Notes under the pieces: model-generated
What the model was told of the DNA's origin: nothing
The model's input: the letters and a program-made list of their open reading frames with translations, nothing else
Database searches by the model: none
Program-made: the position numbers and the translations under genes
Assembly: GCF_042100115.1 (NCBI RefSeq)
Contig: NC_091276.1
Location: 248,001 to 312,000, forward strand
Length of the DNA: 64,000 nt
Reading direction: 5' to 3'
DNA from: Alternaria dauci
Lineage: Eukaryota; Ascomycota; Dothideomycetes; Pleosporales; Pleosporaceae
In this document: piece after piece, positions 1 to 13,000 of the stretch
How positions within the stretch are numbered: position 1 is the first letter of the stretch
Layout of the letters: every line of letters begins with the position of its first letter

Positions 1-3000
1 AACTAATTAAACTTATATATAAAGCTTTAGTGATAATCTAATATTCTAAGAATATCTAGACTTTACTTACTATTTAAACTTTTATCTTCTATATAAAATT
101 ATAGAAGATATAGATAGTATAGAGGTCTAAGAGCTCCTTTTACCTCTAGTAGAAAGGAGGCCTCTTACGCTAAGACTCCTTTATAGCCTAATCTACTTAT
201 TAGTTCCTAGTCTACTTTATATACTAGAAGTTAATCTAACTATAAGTAATAGAAGATTACTACTAGACGAGAACTTAGTTAAAAGCTTTATAATTATCTT
301 ACACTAAAGTAGAGAGGCTTTACTACTACTTATACTAGGAGCTTTAAAGAGAAAGACGCTGTTTATTCTTAGTAGCTATATAGTAAACCTTCTATATCTA
401 GGCCTAACGCCTTCTAAGTAGGAGATAAAGTATATTAATATATAAAATCTGCTTACCTCTATCTTCGTGTTAACTAACTCTCTATAGCCCTATAATATTA
501 GCCTATATATAGAAAGTACCCTTCTCTCTATTTAGATTATAGAGGCTTACTTCTAGTAGTAGCTACTATAGAATATTCTATCCTCTTAAGAATTACGCCT
601 ACGCCTCTTAAGAGAGCTATTAGCACCTCTTTAACGTAACTCTATTCTTAAATAATTTAGTATCTCTAGTAGACTAGTAGCTTCCTAATAGATTAATACT
701 AGACTAGATAGGGCCTATTTAGATATATAAGTGTAAGTGTAAAGTAATAAGATCTCTATATTAAAGCTTAAGAACTTTAATCTTAAAGTACTATATAAAG
801 TACTTCTCTAAAAGCTAGCTAAGATCTCTTATAGATAGTATCTAAGGATCTTATAGTATATATATAAGATTAGGTTACCCTATATCCTTAACTTACTTAA
901 ACTAGCTTTTATTATAAAATATAAAGATTAAGTATATTAAGAGGTAGAGTAACCTATTATAGAGAAGCTCTTTTATATCTACCTTTATTTAGATAGCTTA
1001 GAGAGCTAGAGCTACCTTCTAGTTACTAGAAATTAATACGTAAAATACTACTACTTTAAGATATATCTATAGGCTATCGTAGCGCTCTAAAGAGAGAAGC
1101 GTAGTAGTAACTAAGAGAAATAAAGAGTATATACTTAGAAGCTAACTACTAGCTTTAAGTAGGGCCTCTATAACGAACTACTACCTATACTATATAATAA
1201 TAAGATCTATTATATCTATAAAGAACTTAGCGCCTTAGAAAAGAAATAGTAGGCTTAGGATATAGTAAGGAATAAGATTTTAAGAAAGGTTACTAAGGTA
1301 TATAGTATTAACGAGAAGCGTATTTAACGTAATATTAATAAGTATATTAGAGAAGGGAAAGTGCTATACTACGTACTATAAGGTAGGCTATTATTAAATC
1401 TAGGTCTACTTATTCTATTTCTAAGTTTTAGGACCTATCCGCCCTCTTTAAGTATAGCTAAGTTTAGGATTAAGCTCTAAGAGCCTAAGGAAAAGAGTCT
1501 TAGTAGACCTATTAAGATTAAAGAGTAAGACCTAGTACCCTCTATAATAGAGATACTCTTAATAATAGTAAATAGTATAGATAGAGTAATATAAGTAGAG
1601 GTAGTATAGTTTAGTAAGGTTTTATAAGCTAGGCTAGGGCTACTAGAATAGGTGCTTAAGATAGTTTTTAATCTCCTCTTAGATAGTCTCCCTAACGCGT
1701 TAGATCTTTATAAGTATAATATAAGTAGTTTTAGAGATAGGCTACTTTATTTCTTTATATAGTAGGATATAGCCTAATATATACCTAGACTAGCCTACTA
1801 TCTTACTAAAGCCTATAACGCTAGGTAAGGGTACTAAGTTTTTAGCTCCTTATATACTTCTTCTACCCTTAATTAGAGCTTAATTATTACTCCCCTCCTT
1901 AAATTCTATATAGCCTTTTATCTATCCTAGCTACTATACTATTATAAAGTATAGCCTATATTATAAGTATAAAGACTAAGCCTAGAAGCTATCTAACTAG
2001 TAAGGATTTATAGCCTTACTTAGGCGCTATTAACCTTAGCTATAAGAACTTACTTATATTCTAGGAAAGTTTATAGCTCTTAGTAGCTAAGTACTATTCC
2101 TTTCGTATAGGTAGGGATAGAGGGTAGCTTATCTATATATAAGGTAAAGACTAGCTACTTATTACCTAGGAACCTATAATTAAAAGTAAGTTAAACTAAG
2201 CCTCTCCTTATAACCTTATATATAATCCTATTATAGAGGTTTAAAAGGACTAGCTTAGTCTACTTAGATATATTACAGCTAAGACCCTACGTAGCTCTTA
2301 AAACGTAAAAAGCCCTTACCTTACGTTCTTAGCCTACTAGAATATTACCTTAATAATAAGAGGGCTCTTTTTTTATCTATAGAGAACTTATTCTAGCTAT
2401 AGAGGCTGTATTATATACGCTAAGAAGGATAGGGTTTAGATATAATAGAAGCTAATATAGGTATTTTATAAAGACTTAAGTATAATAAAGAAGAAGAAGC
2501 TACTCTAAGTATAGTATAATCCTAAAGCGCTTTTACATTACTTCTATAGGATAGTTACTTACTACTCTACGTGCTTAGTAGATACGAAGTAGATTAAGTA
2601 GACTAATAAGTTAGAGAATAGAATTTATACTATATTACTACCTTTATACGCGTGTATATAGATACTACTTATAGGAAATTACTTATTATTTTTATATAGA
2701 TTAGTTTTATTAAGTTTATCTAGTATAGTGTTATATATAGCTAGTTAAGAATAGTAACTTTAATCTTTATACTCCCTTACTACTTACTCCCTTATAACTC
2801 TAAGATATAATTAGGTAGGTCTATTACCTATAATATTAATATCTATCCCTAAACTTATAGAAATAGCTATTACTTTACCTAAGAGACGAGCTTTATATAA
2901 GAGAGACGTAGTTAAAATAGTTAGTAATCTCTATATATAGTAATTATAAAATTATAACCTAAAGCTTATAGGAGCTAGCTAACGCTCTTAAGAATATTTT

Positions 3001-6000
3001 TAATAATAATCTTAACTTTTAAGCCCTAGACTCTAAGTTTACAGCTATCTTTAAGTGTTTAAAAGCTAATAAAGTAATTTAGGTAATTTAGAATTATACG
3101 CCCTAGGTTACCTAAGTTTTACTAATATTCTAACCTAGGTTAATTATAAGCTAGGAAAAGAATATTAGCCTATTATACGCCTAAATATTAGTAAGTTAAA
3201 GTAATATAAATAAGGAGCGTAGGGTTACTACTATATCTTAAGATATAAGCGTAGAGACTTAAGTAAAGACTTCTAGGTTATTATCTACTAGATTAGCGTT
3301 AAAAGAACTTAGTATTAATACCTCTAATATATATACTTAGGCAGCTACACGTAGGAAACTATAGTAATCTACTTCTTTTATATAATATATTTAGAAAAAG
3401 ATAGTAGGTATACTATATAAAGGGTTAGTAGTATTAGAAGCTATAATAACTATATAGTAATTAGACTACTATAGATTGTATAACACGTTTTTACTACTAT
3501 TAAATACTACGTATACTAGACTAACTATTCTAAGCTTAGATCTACTAAACTAAGTAGTATTATATATATAAACTTACTAGTTACGATAAGTAGAGAGATA
3601 CTAGTAGGTAGCTCTATATACTTATAAAAGCCCCTATTACTATAGCTATAGTAGCTTAATTTACGCTAAATACTACTAGTGCCTATATTAAGTAGACTAG
3701 TAAAATAGATACTATAAGAATACGTGCCTTATAGCTTACTACTCTTCTTTTCTTTATTAATTACCTTATACACTTCTATACTTACCTTTAAGAGATAGTT
3801 AATATATACTTATAGTACTATACCCTTAATAATAATAATACTAACCTTTAAGTAAAGCCTACTATTACGATCTACACCTAAGAGGAGTTAGGGGGTAAGT
3901 GTAAGTACTTTAAAGGATTAAGTAGTATAGTTAAAGGATTATAGTATAGTACTACGCTATAGTTACGTAACTACTTATTAGTAAGTAGTTAGACGCTAGC
4001 CTATAAGTAGATACTTACCTACGAGTACTACTTACTAGCTAATTATAGAGCGTATATAGTACTACTCGTCTACGAGCACTTATACGCTCGTATATAAGCA
4101 CGACGCTTATTAAGTATATAGCTTAGGTAATAAACCCCTATAGTTTATTATATTTAACTTTATATAAGACTCTAGTAGTTAATCTAAGGATTCTACTTCG
4201 TTCTTATATAACCCCTTATAATATTATATTAATCTTCTAATTATACTATTACACTAACCCTATCTATTACACTTAATTATTCCTAAAAACTAACTCTTAG
4301 GTTATCTAAGGATAACCTTTACACCTACCTTAGGAGGACTCTTTAATATTAGTTAATACCTAGAGCGCAACACTAGTTAAGGTAATACTAGTCCCTACGT
4401 TATATAATATCTTTATAAGGTTCTTATAGTTATAGACTATAAAGTCTAGGGGAATAGGTTCTATATAGTAGGGGAGGAGATCTCTTACTTTCTAGCTTAT
4501 CCTATCCTTTAAGGCTTTATAAGAGTAGTCCTCTACTAAACTATAGCTACTATAGGTATCTTTAATTATCCTAGTTATCTCTTTAGTAGTGCTTCTTTTA
4601 TACTAGCTTAGGTATAGCTCCTATAAGAGTATCCTATTATCTTAATAGTAGGTGTTACCCTTAGCTTATATTAAGTTAAACTAATAGCCTTTACGCGTCT
4701 ACTTAAAGGTAGTTTACTAGTCTAACTCTCTAAGGTGTAGATTACTATTATAAATAAGATATTTAGTCTATAATTAGACCCCTTTATATAGAGTCTTAAT
4801 ACTAGTAAGCTTTAATAAAGCTTTTATATCTCTAGTTAGATAATAGAGTAGCTAATTAGGAATAATTATAGTAGTACTTCTTAGCTTAATATAATTAAAG
4901 ATAAACTTTAAAATAACTAGGAGGTTAAATTATAGTTTCTAGTAGCTAGGTAGATCTTCGTGTAAGAAGATCTAGAAGGCTCTCTCTATAACCTACGCCT
5001 AGAACTCCCTATCTTTAACTAAGTCCTATAGGGAATCCTTTATCTACTTTTAGACTATAGTTAAGAGCTAAGTATATAATAGTATATTAGTAGTAGATTC
5101 CTCTTCTATAGAAAAGAGGTTAGAATTAGCGTAACTTATTCCTAGGGAAATAGATTTAGGAGAGGGATAGCTATTTATAAGAAGAGTGTTATAGTAGCTC
5201 TTACGCCTTTTTAGCTAGAATATAACTAAAAAAGTAAGCTAATTACGTACGTATTATAAAAGTGTATACTAGATCCTAAATACTATTTAGCCTATTACCT
5301 TATACTAGCTATCCTATATATAATTAAGTGTATTATAAAAGAGAGGATATACTATTATCTACTATCTAATATAAGTGTAGTCTAATACGTCCTTCTCTAA
5401 TATCTTTAGATATCTAGAATATATCTAAGATTTTCTTAGACTCTAATCCTAATTATACTAGTTAGTTTATATATCTTTATTAGTAACCCTACACCCTTCT
5501 AATAGGATCTCTTAGTAGAAAAGCTAATTATACTAATAAATAGCGACCTATATTACTAAGGCCTAGAATAGGGTTAGTAGCCCTTCCTATATAAAGGCTA
5601 CTATAGAGGGTTAACTTATATAGAGCCTAAGATAACCTAGTATACTAGAAGTAGGGTTACGTTCTAGTATATTAGTTTAAATCTAAGTACTTACTAGAGA
5701 TAGCTTATAATATATATATAGGGTCTATAATTTAACTAATATAACTAGCGCTAGTATATATAATCTTAGTATAGCTTACTCTAGGGGCTCTTACTAGGTA
5801 TTATTCTCCTATAATAGTAGAGAAACCTAGATTATTATTTAGAGCTAGGAGGGAAACTACTTATATATATAAAAGGGCTAAGAAGGATAACTTACTAATT
5901 CTTATAATACTAATTAAAGCTACTCCTTTAATTTTCCTAATTCTCTCTTAGGGGTAGATAGAGCTATCTTTATATAGTAAGATTAAAGTCTCTAGCTATA

Positions 6001-7041
6001 ATATATAACTAACTTAGTAGGACCTAGCTAAATACGTTTAGTAATTAAGAGTTCTATATATTATACTTATCTATTTAGTTAGTAGTAGTATAGTCTTTAG
6101 CTAGTCTCCTATTAGGCTATCTAATATATATTACTAATCTCTAAGTAAGTTTAGAAATAGTAGATTTATAGTATTTAATATAGTCTTAGTGCTATATTCT
6201 ATAGAACGTATAGATTTACTACCCCTAATAGTATAAAGGTATTAATCTACTAATTATAGTAGAATTACTTTAAGATAATAGCTAGGTTTAGTATCTAGAG
6301 CTTAAAGATAATAGTAGAATATATAGCTTAGATAATAAAGAAAGGGCTAAAGCTCTTAGACTTTACTTTATCCTAGATAACTAAGAATCTAGTACTTTAT
6401 TATATATAAGCTAGCTTAGAATAGATAAGGAGCTACTTATAAAAAGCTAATTACTATTAGTTATATTATTCTATACTACGTAGGTAATTAGTACACCCTC
6501 TCTATTAGATATATTATAGGCTATACTATCTATAGAGAGATTAGGATAGGCTATATAATCTATATATACTAATACTATAAGCTTAGATAATAGAGACGTT
6601 TACGTATATTTCTAATTCCTATAGATATCTTATAGTTAAGATACTAACCTCCCTCCCTATATAGTAGAAAACTCTATAGGCTAGAATTAGCTAATAAGAG
6701 TATAAGGTTAGTAAGTATTCCTATAAGACGCTATATCTTATTATTAGCTAATTATAGCCTACTAGGATTCCTACTATATAGGTAGGGATATTAGTAGGTA
6801 AATCTATCTTAATAATTAGAGCTAGCTATTAACTAAGAGTAAACGTTAGTATACTTAGAAGGCTTAGAGAGAAGTAATAAGATTTTAGCTTTATCCTTCT
6901 AGAGATAGGTTTAAGGGAATCTCCTAGGTAACTAGGGTTATAGAACCTAGATGTCTTTATAAGCTTATTAAGTATATATAAATTACTTCCTCTCTCTAGG
7001 CTTCCTACTACTTACTATAAATAATATTATAACCCTCTTTC

Positions 7042-7044
<3 letters not shown>
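1..7044. repeat. RIP-saturated repeat tract (left part)
   Basis: No open frame of 60 codons exists in either strand. TpA dominates, CpA and TpG are almost absent while CpG persists, and stops are almost all TAG or TAA. This is the signature of fungal RIP acting on repeats. Short stretches still read coherently through TAG/TAA stops, for example plus-strand 2390-2760, but I cannot assign a family. The tract directly precedes a 35-base poly(A), so its right part may be a decayed non-LTR element on the plus strand. No gene can be supported here. Confidence 0.85.
3900..4372 (+). repeat. Possible decayed LTR
   Basis: A purine-rich stretch with a G5 run at about 3881-3895 is followed by a segment that starts TGTAAGTACT and ends AGAGCGCAACA. 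That is the TG..CA layout of an LTR behind a polypurine tract, about 473 bp long. I found no partner copy or target duplication in the window. The call is inference from end structure only. Confidence 0.2.

Positions 7045-7079
<35 letters not shown>
7045..7079 (+). repeat. Poly(A) run of 35
   Basis: Thirty-five consecutive A residues lie inside the RIP tract. A plus-strand poly(A) of this length fits the 3' tail of a LINE-type retrotransposon whose body would be the DNA to its left. RIP cannot change an A/T-only run, which explains its survival. I could not recover reverse-transcriptase motifs upstream, so the LINE call is tentative. Confidence 0.5.
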
Positions 7080-7080
<1 letters not shown>

Positions 7081-10000
7081 ACTTCCTTAAGTATACTATT
7101 AATAACTCTATACTATATCTATTAGTGTTTTCTATATAGTAAATATAATTTTACCCTCTTATATATAGTTTTAGGCTAGCCTACTAGTAAGTTCTACTTA
7201 CTATTACCTTTTAGATATAGCTAATTTTTAATAATTAAAATTGTTATAACTATATTATTAACTATCTAGATAGACCTAAGTAGTGTTGCTACGCCCCTAG
7301 TAACTATACTATAGGTATAAAAGTATCGTTCCTTACTAGTTATAAGAAGTTATTTCTTATAGGTTTCTAAAAGTAGTACTAATTATAGGGCTTTACTAGA
7401 GCCTTCCTAGGCCCTATAGTAGGACTATTTAAAAAATTCTACTATCTTCGCGTAACTATAAGTTAAGCGTTCTAATACTATAGGCTATATAGATAAAGAG
7501 AGCTACTATTTAATCTATAGAGAGTGCTAATCTAGCTGTATATAATATATATAATATAATTAAGGAATTATAGAGTAGATCTACTTAAGATAGAAATATA
7601 CTAAAGTTAAATACTAGCTATAGAAAGCTTTAAGAGTTACTAGTTATACTAGTAGCCTAGTTATTAAGATCTACTACTATTACTATACTAGTCGCCTAGA
7701 TAATACTAGCTTTAACTAGATATATATCTATAGCTCTAAACTTTATACTAAGTCTCTTCTATATAACTATAGAGTACTACTAGTTTATAGAGGGCCTCCC
7801 TATATTAAACTACTTATAAAGCTGTCTAAGGATATTATAAGGTAGTATCTTAATAATAGTACTTAATAAGCTATAGCTAGGGTATTTAGGTATAGATATA
7901 GTTTCTATTCCTAGTTATTAAATCTAAACTAACTAAGTTAATAAGCTATTTATACTTAATAAAGTAACTAAAATATTTTAAAATTAATTATAATAAACGT
8001 GCTAGTAGTATAACTTTAGCTAACTAGGATTTCTAGTAATATCCTAATAGTATCCCTAGCTATCTAGGTAGATGTAAATAGTATTACTACTTATAAAAAT
8101 CAAACTATCTATATTAGTAATATAAGGTCCTTTTATTTTTTTCTATACTAGTAACACTAAAAAGCTATATTTAAGGTTAGTATTAGTATATATCTATATC
8201 TAGATCTACCTAATAAAGTTAGTATAGTTTAGTATTCTAGGATATATATATCTTAAGGCTAATAGCTTATAGAAATCTAGAGCCTATCTACCCTTAATAA
8301 TATCTCTAGTACCTAAGGTAGTTTATATTAACCTTACTTCTAAAGTAGAATACTACACTATATACCTAACTATTCTTAGAGAAGGAAGTAGGAAAGCGAG
8401 CCTTATATACGTATTAAAGGATTATTACTATATAAGTTTACTTATTCTAATATTATATTATATTATTAATAGTAGGAAGGTTATCTATAGCCTCTATATA
8501 TAGTTTCTTAGTAATCTACCCTTCCTTCCCTACTAACGCGCTAACTATTTAGACTTTAGGTTATAAAGGCTGCTGTAGCTCTATAATCTTAAGTGTACTA
8601 TCTACTTATATTTAGATAACACTCTACGTATTACTTTAATTTATAGTAAGTTTACCTTATACGCTAAAGTATTAGCTAATAGTAAAGGCTACGTATATTA
8701 TTAAATCTATATTCTTTTATAGGCTAAATTAGCCCTAACGTTATATAAGACTAACGTAGCTTATCTAAGCTATAGGAATAGTAGGACTAAGCTATAGTAA
8801 TTATTAGTATATAATTATATTATAATTACTATAAAACGAGGTATTAAGATTATATTACTATATAGTAGTATATAGATATATATCTAAATAACTCTAGTTT
8901 TATATAGGCTACCCTTATAGTAACTTTAATTAGGAAGGCTACTTATATAATATAGAGTATTATACTAGGATTAAATTAGCTATAAGGAAGAGTAAACTAC
9001 GCTTATAGGGGCGTATAGAATAGTAAGGATTAATCCTAATTACTATTATAAATTAACTCCTATAACCTATTAATAAATATATCCTCCCCTTATCTAAGCT
9101 TTTCCCTAATCTTATTCTATATAAAGTAAGAAAGGCTAGCGTAGTAAATATAAGTAAGATTTATAAGGATATTTTAGTACTATAGCCTACTCCTATTCTA
9201 ATTTCCTTCTTACTATAATTACTATAATAATAGCTAAGCCCTATTATAAGAAGTACCTACTTATACTATCTAGATTAATTAAGGCTATACTATTCTTAGT
9301 TAACTAGAAGACCCTTAAAGATAGCGTTTAAGAGAATACTAGATATCTAGGGTAGATAGACGTAAGCCCTACTTTATATAAAGGAATATAATAAGCGTAG
9401 TATAATTTATTAAGTAAAGGTAAGGCTAAGGCTATATATAGTATATATTATAATATATAAAAGTAATAGCTTACACTAATAAGAAGTATCTAGGATACTA
9501 CTTAAAGATACTATAAGTTAGGGTTTACTTAATAAAGAGGATATAAGCTAGTAAATATCTACTACTTTACTATAACTATACTATTCCCTTCCCTACTATA
9601 TCTTAATGTAGTTACTCGCCTTATAGTTATAGTAAATTATAGTATATATTTATATCTAGTAGGGTAGTTATATATAGTTAAAGTATTTTAATCTTTATAC
9701 TTTAGGATACTACTTTATAATAGAGCGTATAGCTAGAAATACTTCTAAATAGTAGACTAAGGAGTATCTTTACACTCTACCTAATTTTAGTAGTAGATAT
9801 ATAATATTATAAGCTTAGATATACGCTTAACTTTACCTTTATTATATACTATTTCTTAGTACTATATTCCCTAAGTAATACTTATACTTATATATATTTA
9901 TCCTTACCTAGTAAGTTTATTTCTTAAATAAAAGGGTTTTCTATACTCTATAGAACTTTAGCCTTACTTATACTATAATATATATATAGTTTATATCTTC

Positions 10001-13000
10001 CTAATAACGTTAGTAGCTACGGCTTAAGCCTATATATTACTATAGTATCTACCCCCTCTAGGTAGTAGTCTAGAAGCGAACTATTTAATAATATAGGTAG
10101 ATAATAAACTTAACTTTTTTATTAGATATTATAATTCTAATAGTAGGCTAATACTACCCTCCCCTAGGGACTACTATAGTTATCTTAATCTTCTATATAT
10201 AGAAGAAGGCTAGCTATAGGTAATATAGGAACTAGGCTAGGATATATATTTCTAGCTATCTAATTATATGTATACTATAGGTGCTCTAGGATTAATACAC
10301 TATAGTAGAAGCTATTAGGTTAGCTTTTCTATAAATAAAGGTTAGACCTAGAAAGTTATAGCTTTATACTATAGGAACTACCCCTACTAATAGGAAGATA
10401 ACCCTTAGGTCTTCTACTTTAAGGTTCCTATAAATATACTAAGTAGCCTAGTAGTCTTTACTTAGATCTAGCTAAACCGTAAGTATAAATTATTTATAAA
10501 CTACGCCTTAGTTTAGATTAGTTTAGGCTCTAGTACTAATACTATACCTATTAACTTAAGTAGTATATCTAGTTTAACTATATACTATACTATACTCCTA
10601 ACTCTTACTAGTAAAGTTCTAATAGGAGGAGAATAGCCTAGATCTAGTAATTATAGTAAAGATTTAACTAGCTGTAGTAGTTTAAGTAGTATAAGTATAA
10701 CTAGAAGTTAGTAGAAATATATTAAGTATTACTATAATAAGGAGCGCGCTTAATACTACTATTATATATATATACCTTATAGATATCTACTATCTTAAGA
10801 GTACTACTATAGGCAAGAAAGACTTACTTCTAATACTTATAATTAGAACGCTACGCCTAGAATAGAAACTAGCTACTACTTTATAGATACTAGCTACGCC
10901 CCTAATACTAAGCTAAATAGCCTAGAGAGTAATAATATTAAGATTAGCTAGAGTAATACTTATAGTATTATTAAGGGGGATAGAGGGTATACTATTAAGA
11001 ATATTACGTATTAGGCTTAAGCTGTAGCATATAGCTTATATAGATATTAAAATTATAAGACTTTATATTAAAGTAATATAATATAACTTATCTTATAATA
11101 CTAAACTATAGTTACTATCTACTTTACCTATAGTACTAGAATAACTTAAGCTAACTATAACTTCTATAATTCTTAATAACCTAGATAAATAGATTCTCTT
11201 AAATAAGAGAACTTATAAGTATAAGAATACTTATAACGTAATATATAGATAGAAATTAGATTTAGATAGTATAGGTTATACTTAAGCTAAATAGCTCTAA
11301 GTAGTTAGAAGTAAGGCTATAAGGACTATAGCTTATTCTTAATATCTTTATATATAGCTTTACTTAGTTACTATAGTATACTCTCTTAACTTATTATTAG
11401 GTTTTAACTTACCTTACGTAGTCTGTAAACGTCTAGTCCTAATATATTAGTAAATATACTCTGCCTAATATACTTACCTTACCTCTTTATTCTTCTCCTC
11501 TCCCTAAGAAAAACATAAGTAGTAGCTATATAATATTAATTATAGTAATACTAGTATACGTAATTATAGTAATTTTAATACTACTTTATCTACTATACTA
11601 GTATTACTAGAAGTGTAAAGCGTCTCGCGTTAATACTAAAGATAACTAAGATAGCTACTTAGGATAGTTAGTAGAAGATAAAGACACTTAGTAGTCTAGT
11701 GCTAGATATACTATAAGATATTATAGTATAGTATCTTAAATCTACTTTATATATAGGACTTTACACTTACCTCTATTCCTTTAAAGATCTTTAGCTACTA
11801 AGTATATATCTAGTCTAGTCTTAGTACTATATCCTATTACCTACGTGCTTTTACTAGTAGCACTATTATAGAGCCTTTTATTCTTTATCTAACTACTAGA
11901 TAGTATATATAATTATTATATAAAGATAGGAAAATAATTCTAAATTCCTACTAATATTTTGCGCTACCTAAGGATAGAGAGATATAACTTAGTAAGTACT
12001 ATACCTACGTAAATTAAGGTTACCCTAAAGATATATCTAGTAAAGAAATAGATACTATAGTGTTTAGTGTTAAGTATATAAGGCGGCTCTAATCTAATAC
12101 TAACTAATTATATCTATAGGCTTAGATTAAGGTTTTATCCTATTTTAATATATAATTTCTATACTTATCTATCCTAAGCGCGCTCTTAGCTAGTGTATTT
12201 ACGTAAATAATAATTATATTACTTAAGAATAACTAAGTTAAGTAGGTAGATTACGCACTAAAGGTAGGATAGTAAAGTACTAGGTAACTACGCCTATAGC
12301 TTATAGTTATACGTAGCTTTACTTCTACTCTAATATAGCTTAGAGAGAATATAGTATACTAATTACTTTATTAGATTACTATATTACTACTAATTAGCTA
12401 AATAATATTAGTTCTATTACTATTAAGCTAGGCTTATATTACTACTTCTATAGGTAGGTTTAGTCTTATAATAGATAAGTGTTTAAAGCCTTAACTATTT
12501 AGTAATAATAACTATAATACACTATTTATAGATTAAGGAGGTAAAGAGACGTAGTATCCTAAGCTAGAGTAGGTATTAGATAACTTTAAAGTATAGGTAG
12601 GTAGCTATATATATAATAATAGGACCTTCCCTTTAGACTACCTAGGAGCTAAGGTAGTAAATATAACTACCTTAGGAGGTATAATAGCCCTTACCTTATC
12701 TTAGTAAATAATATAGCTTATTTCTTAATATTAAGTAATATTAAGTAATATTATAACGTAAGCCTAGCGTCTAGACACTATTAGTGCCTACTATATCTAT
12801 TACTTTAGCTTTTATTATCTATTAATACTACGCCTTTACTAATAATATATTACGTATAAATATACTTTATCTCTAGTAAAACTATCCCTATAGTTAACTA
12901 TAATCTCTATACTATCTAATATATCTTATTATACGCGAAGTATTAGTCTAGCCCTATTAGAGATAATCTTTACTATTATTTCTATATAAAGGTTATAGGT

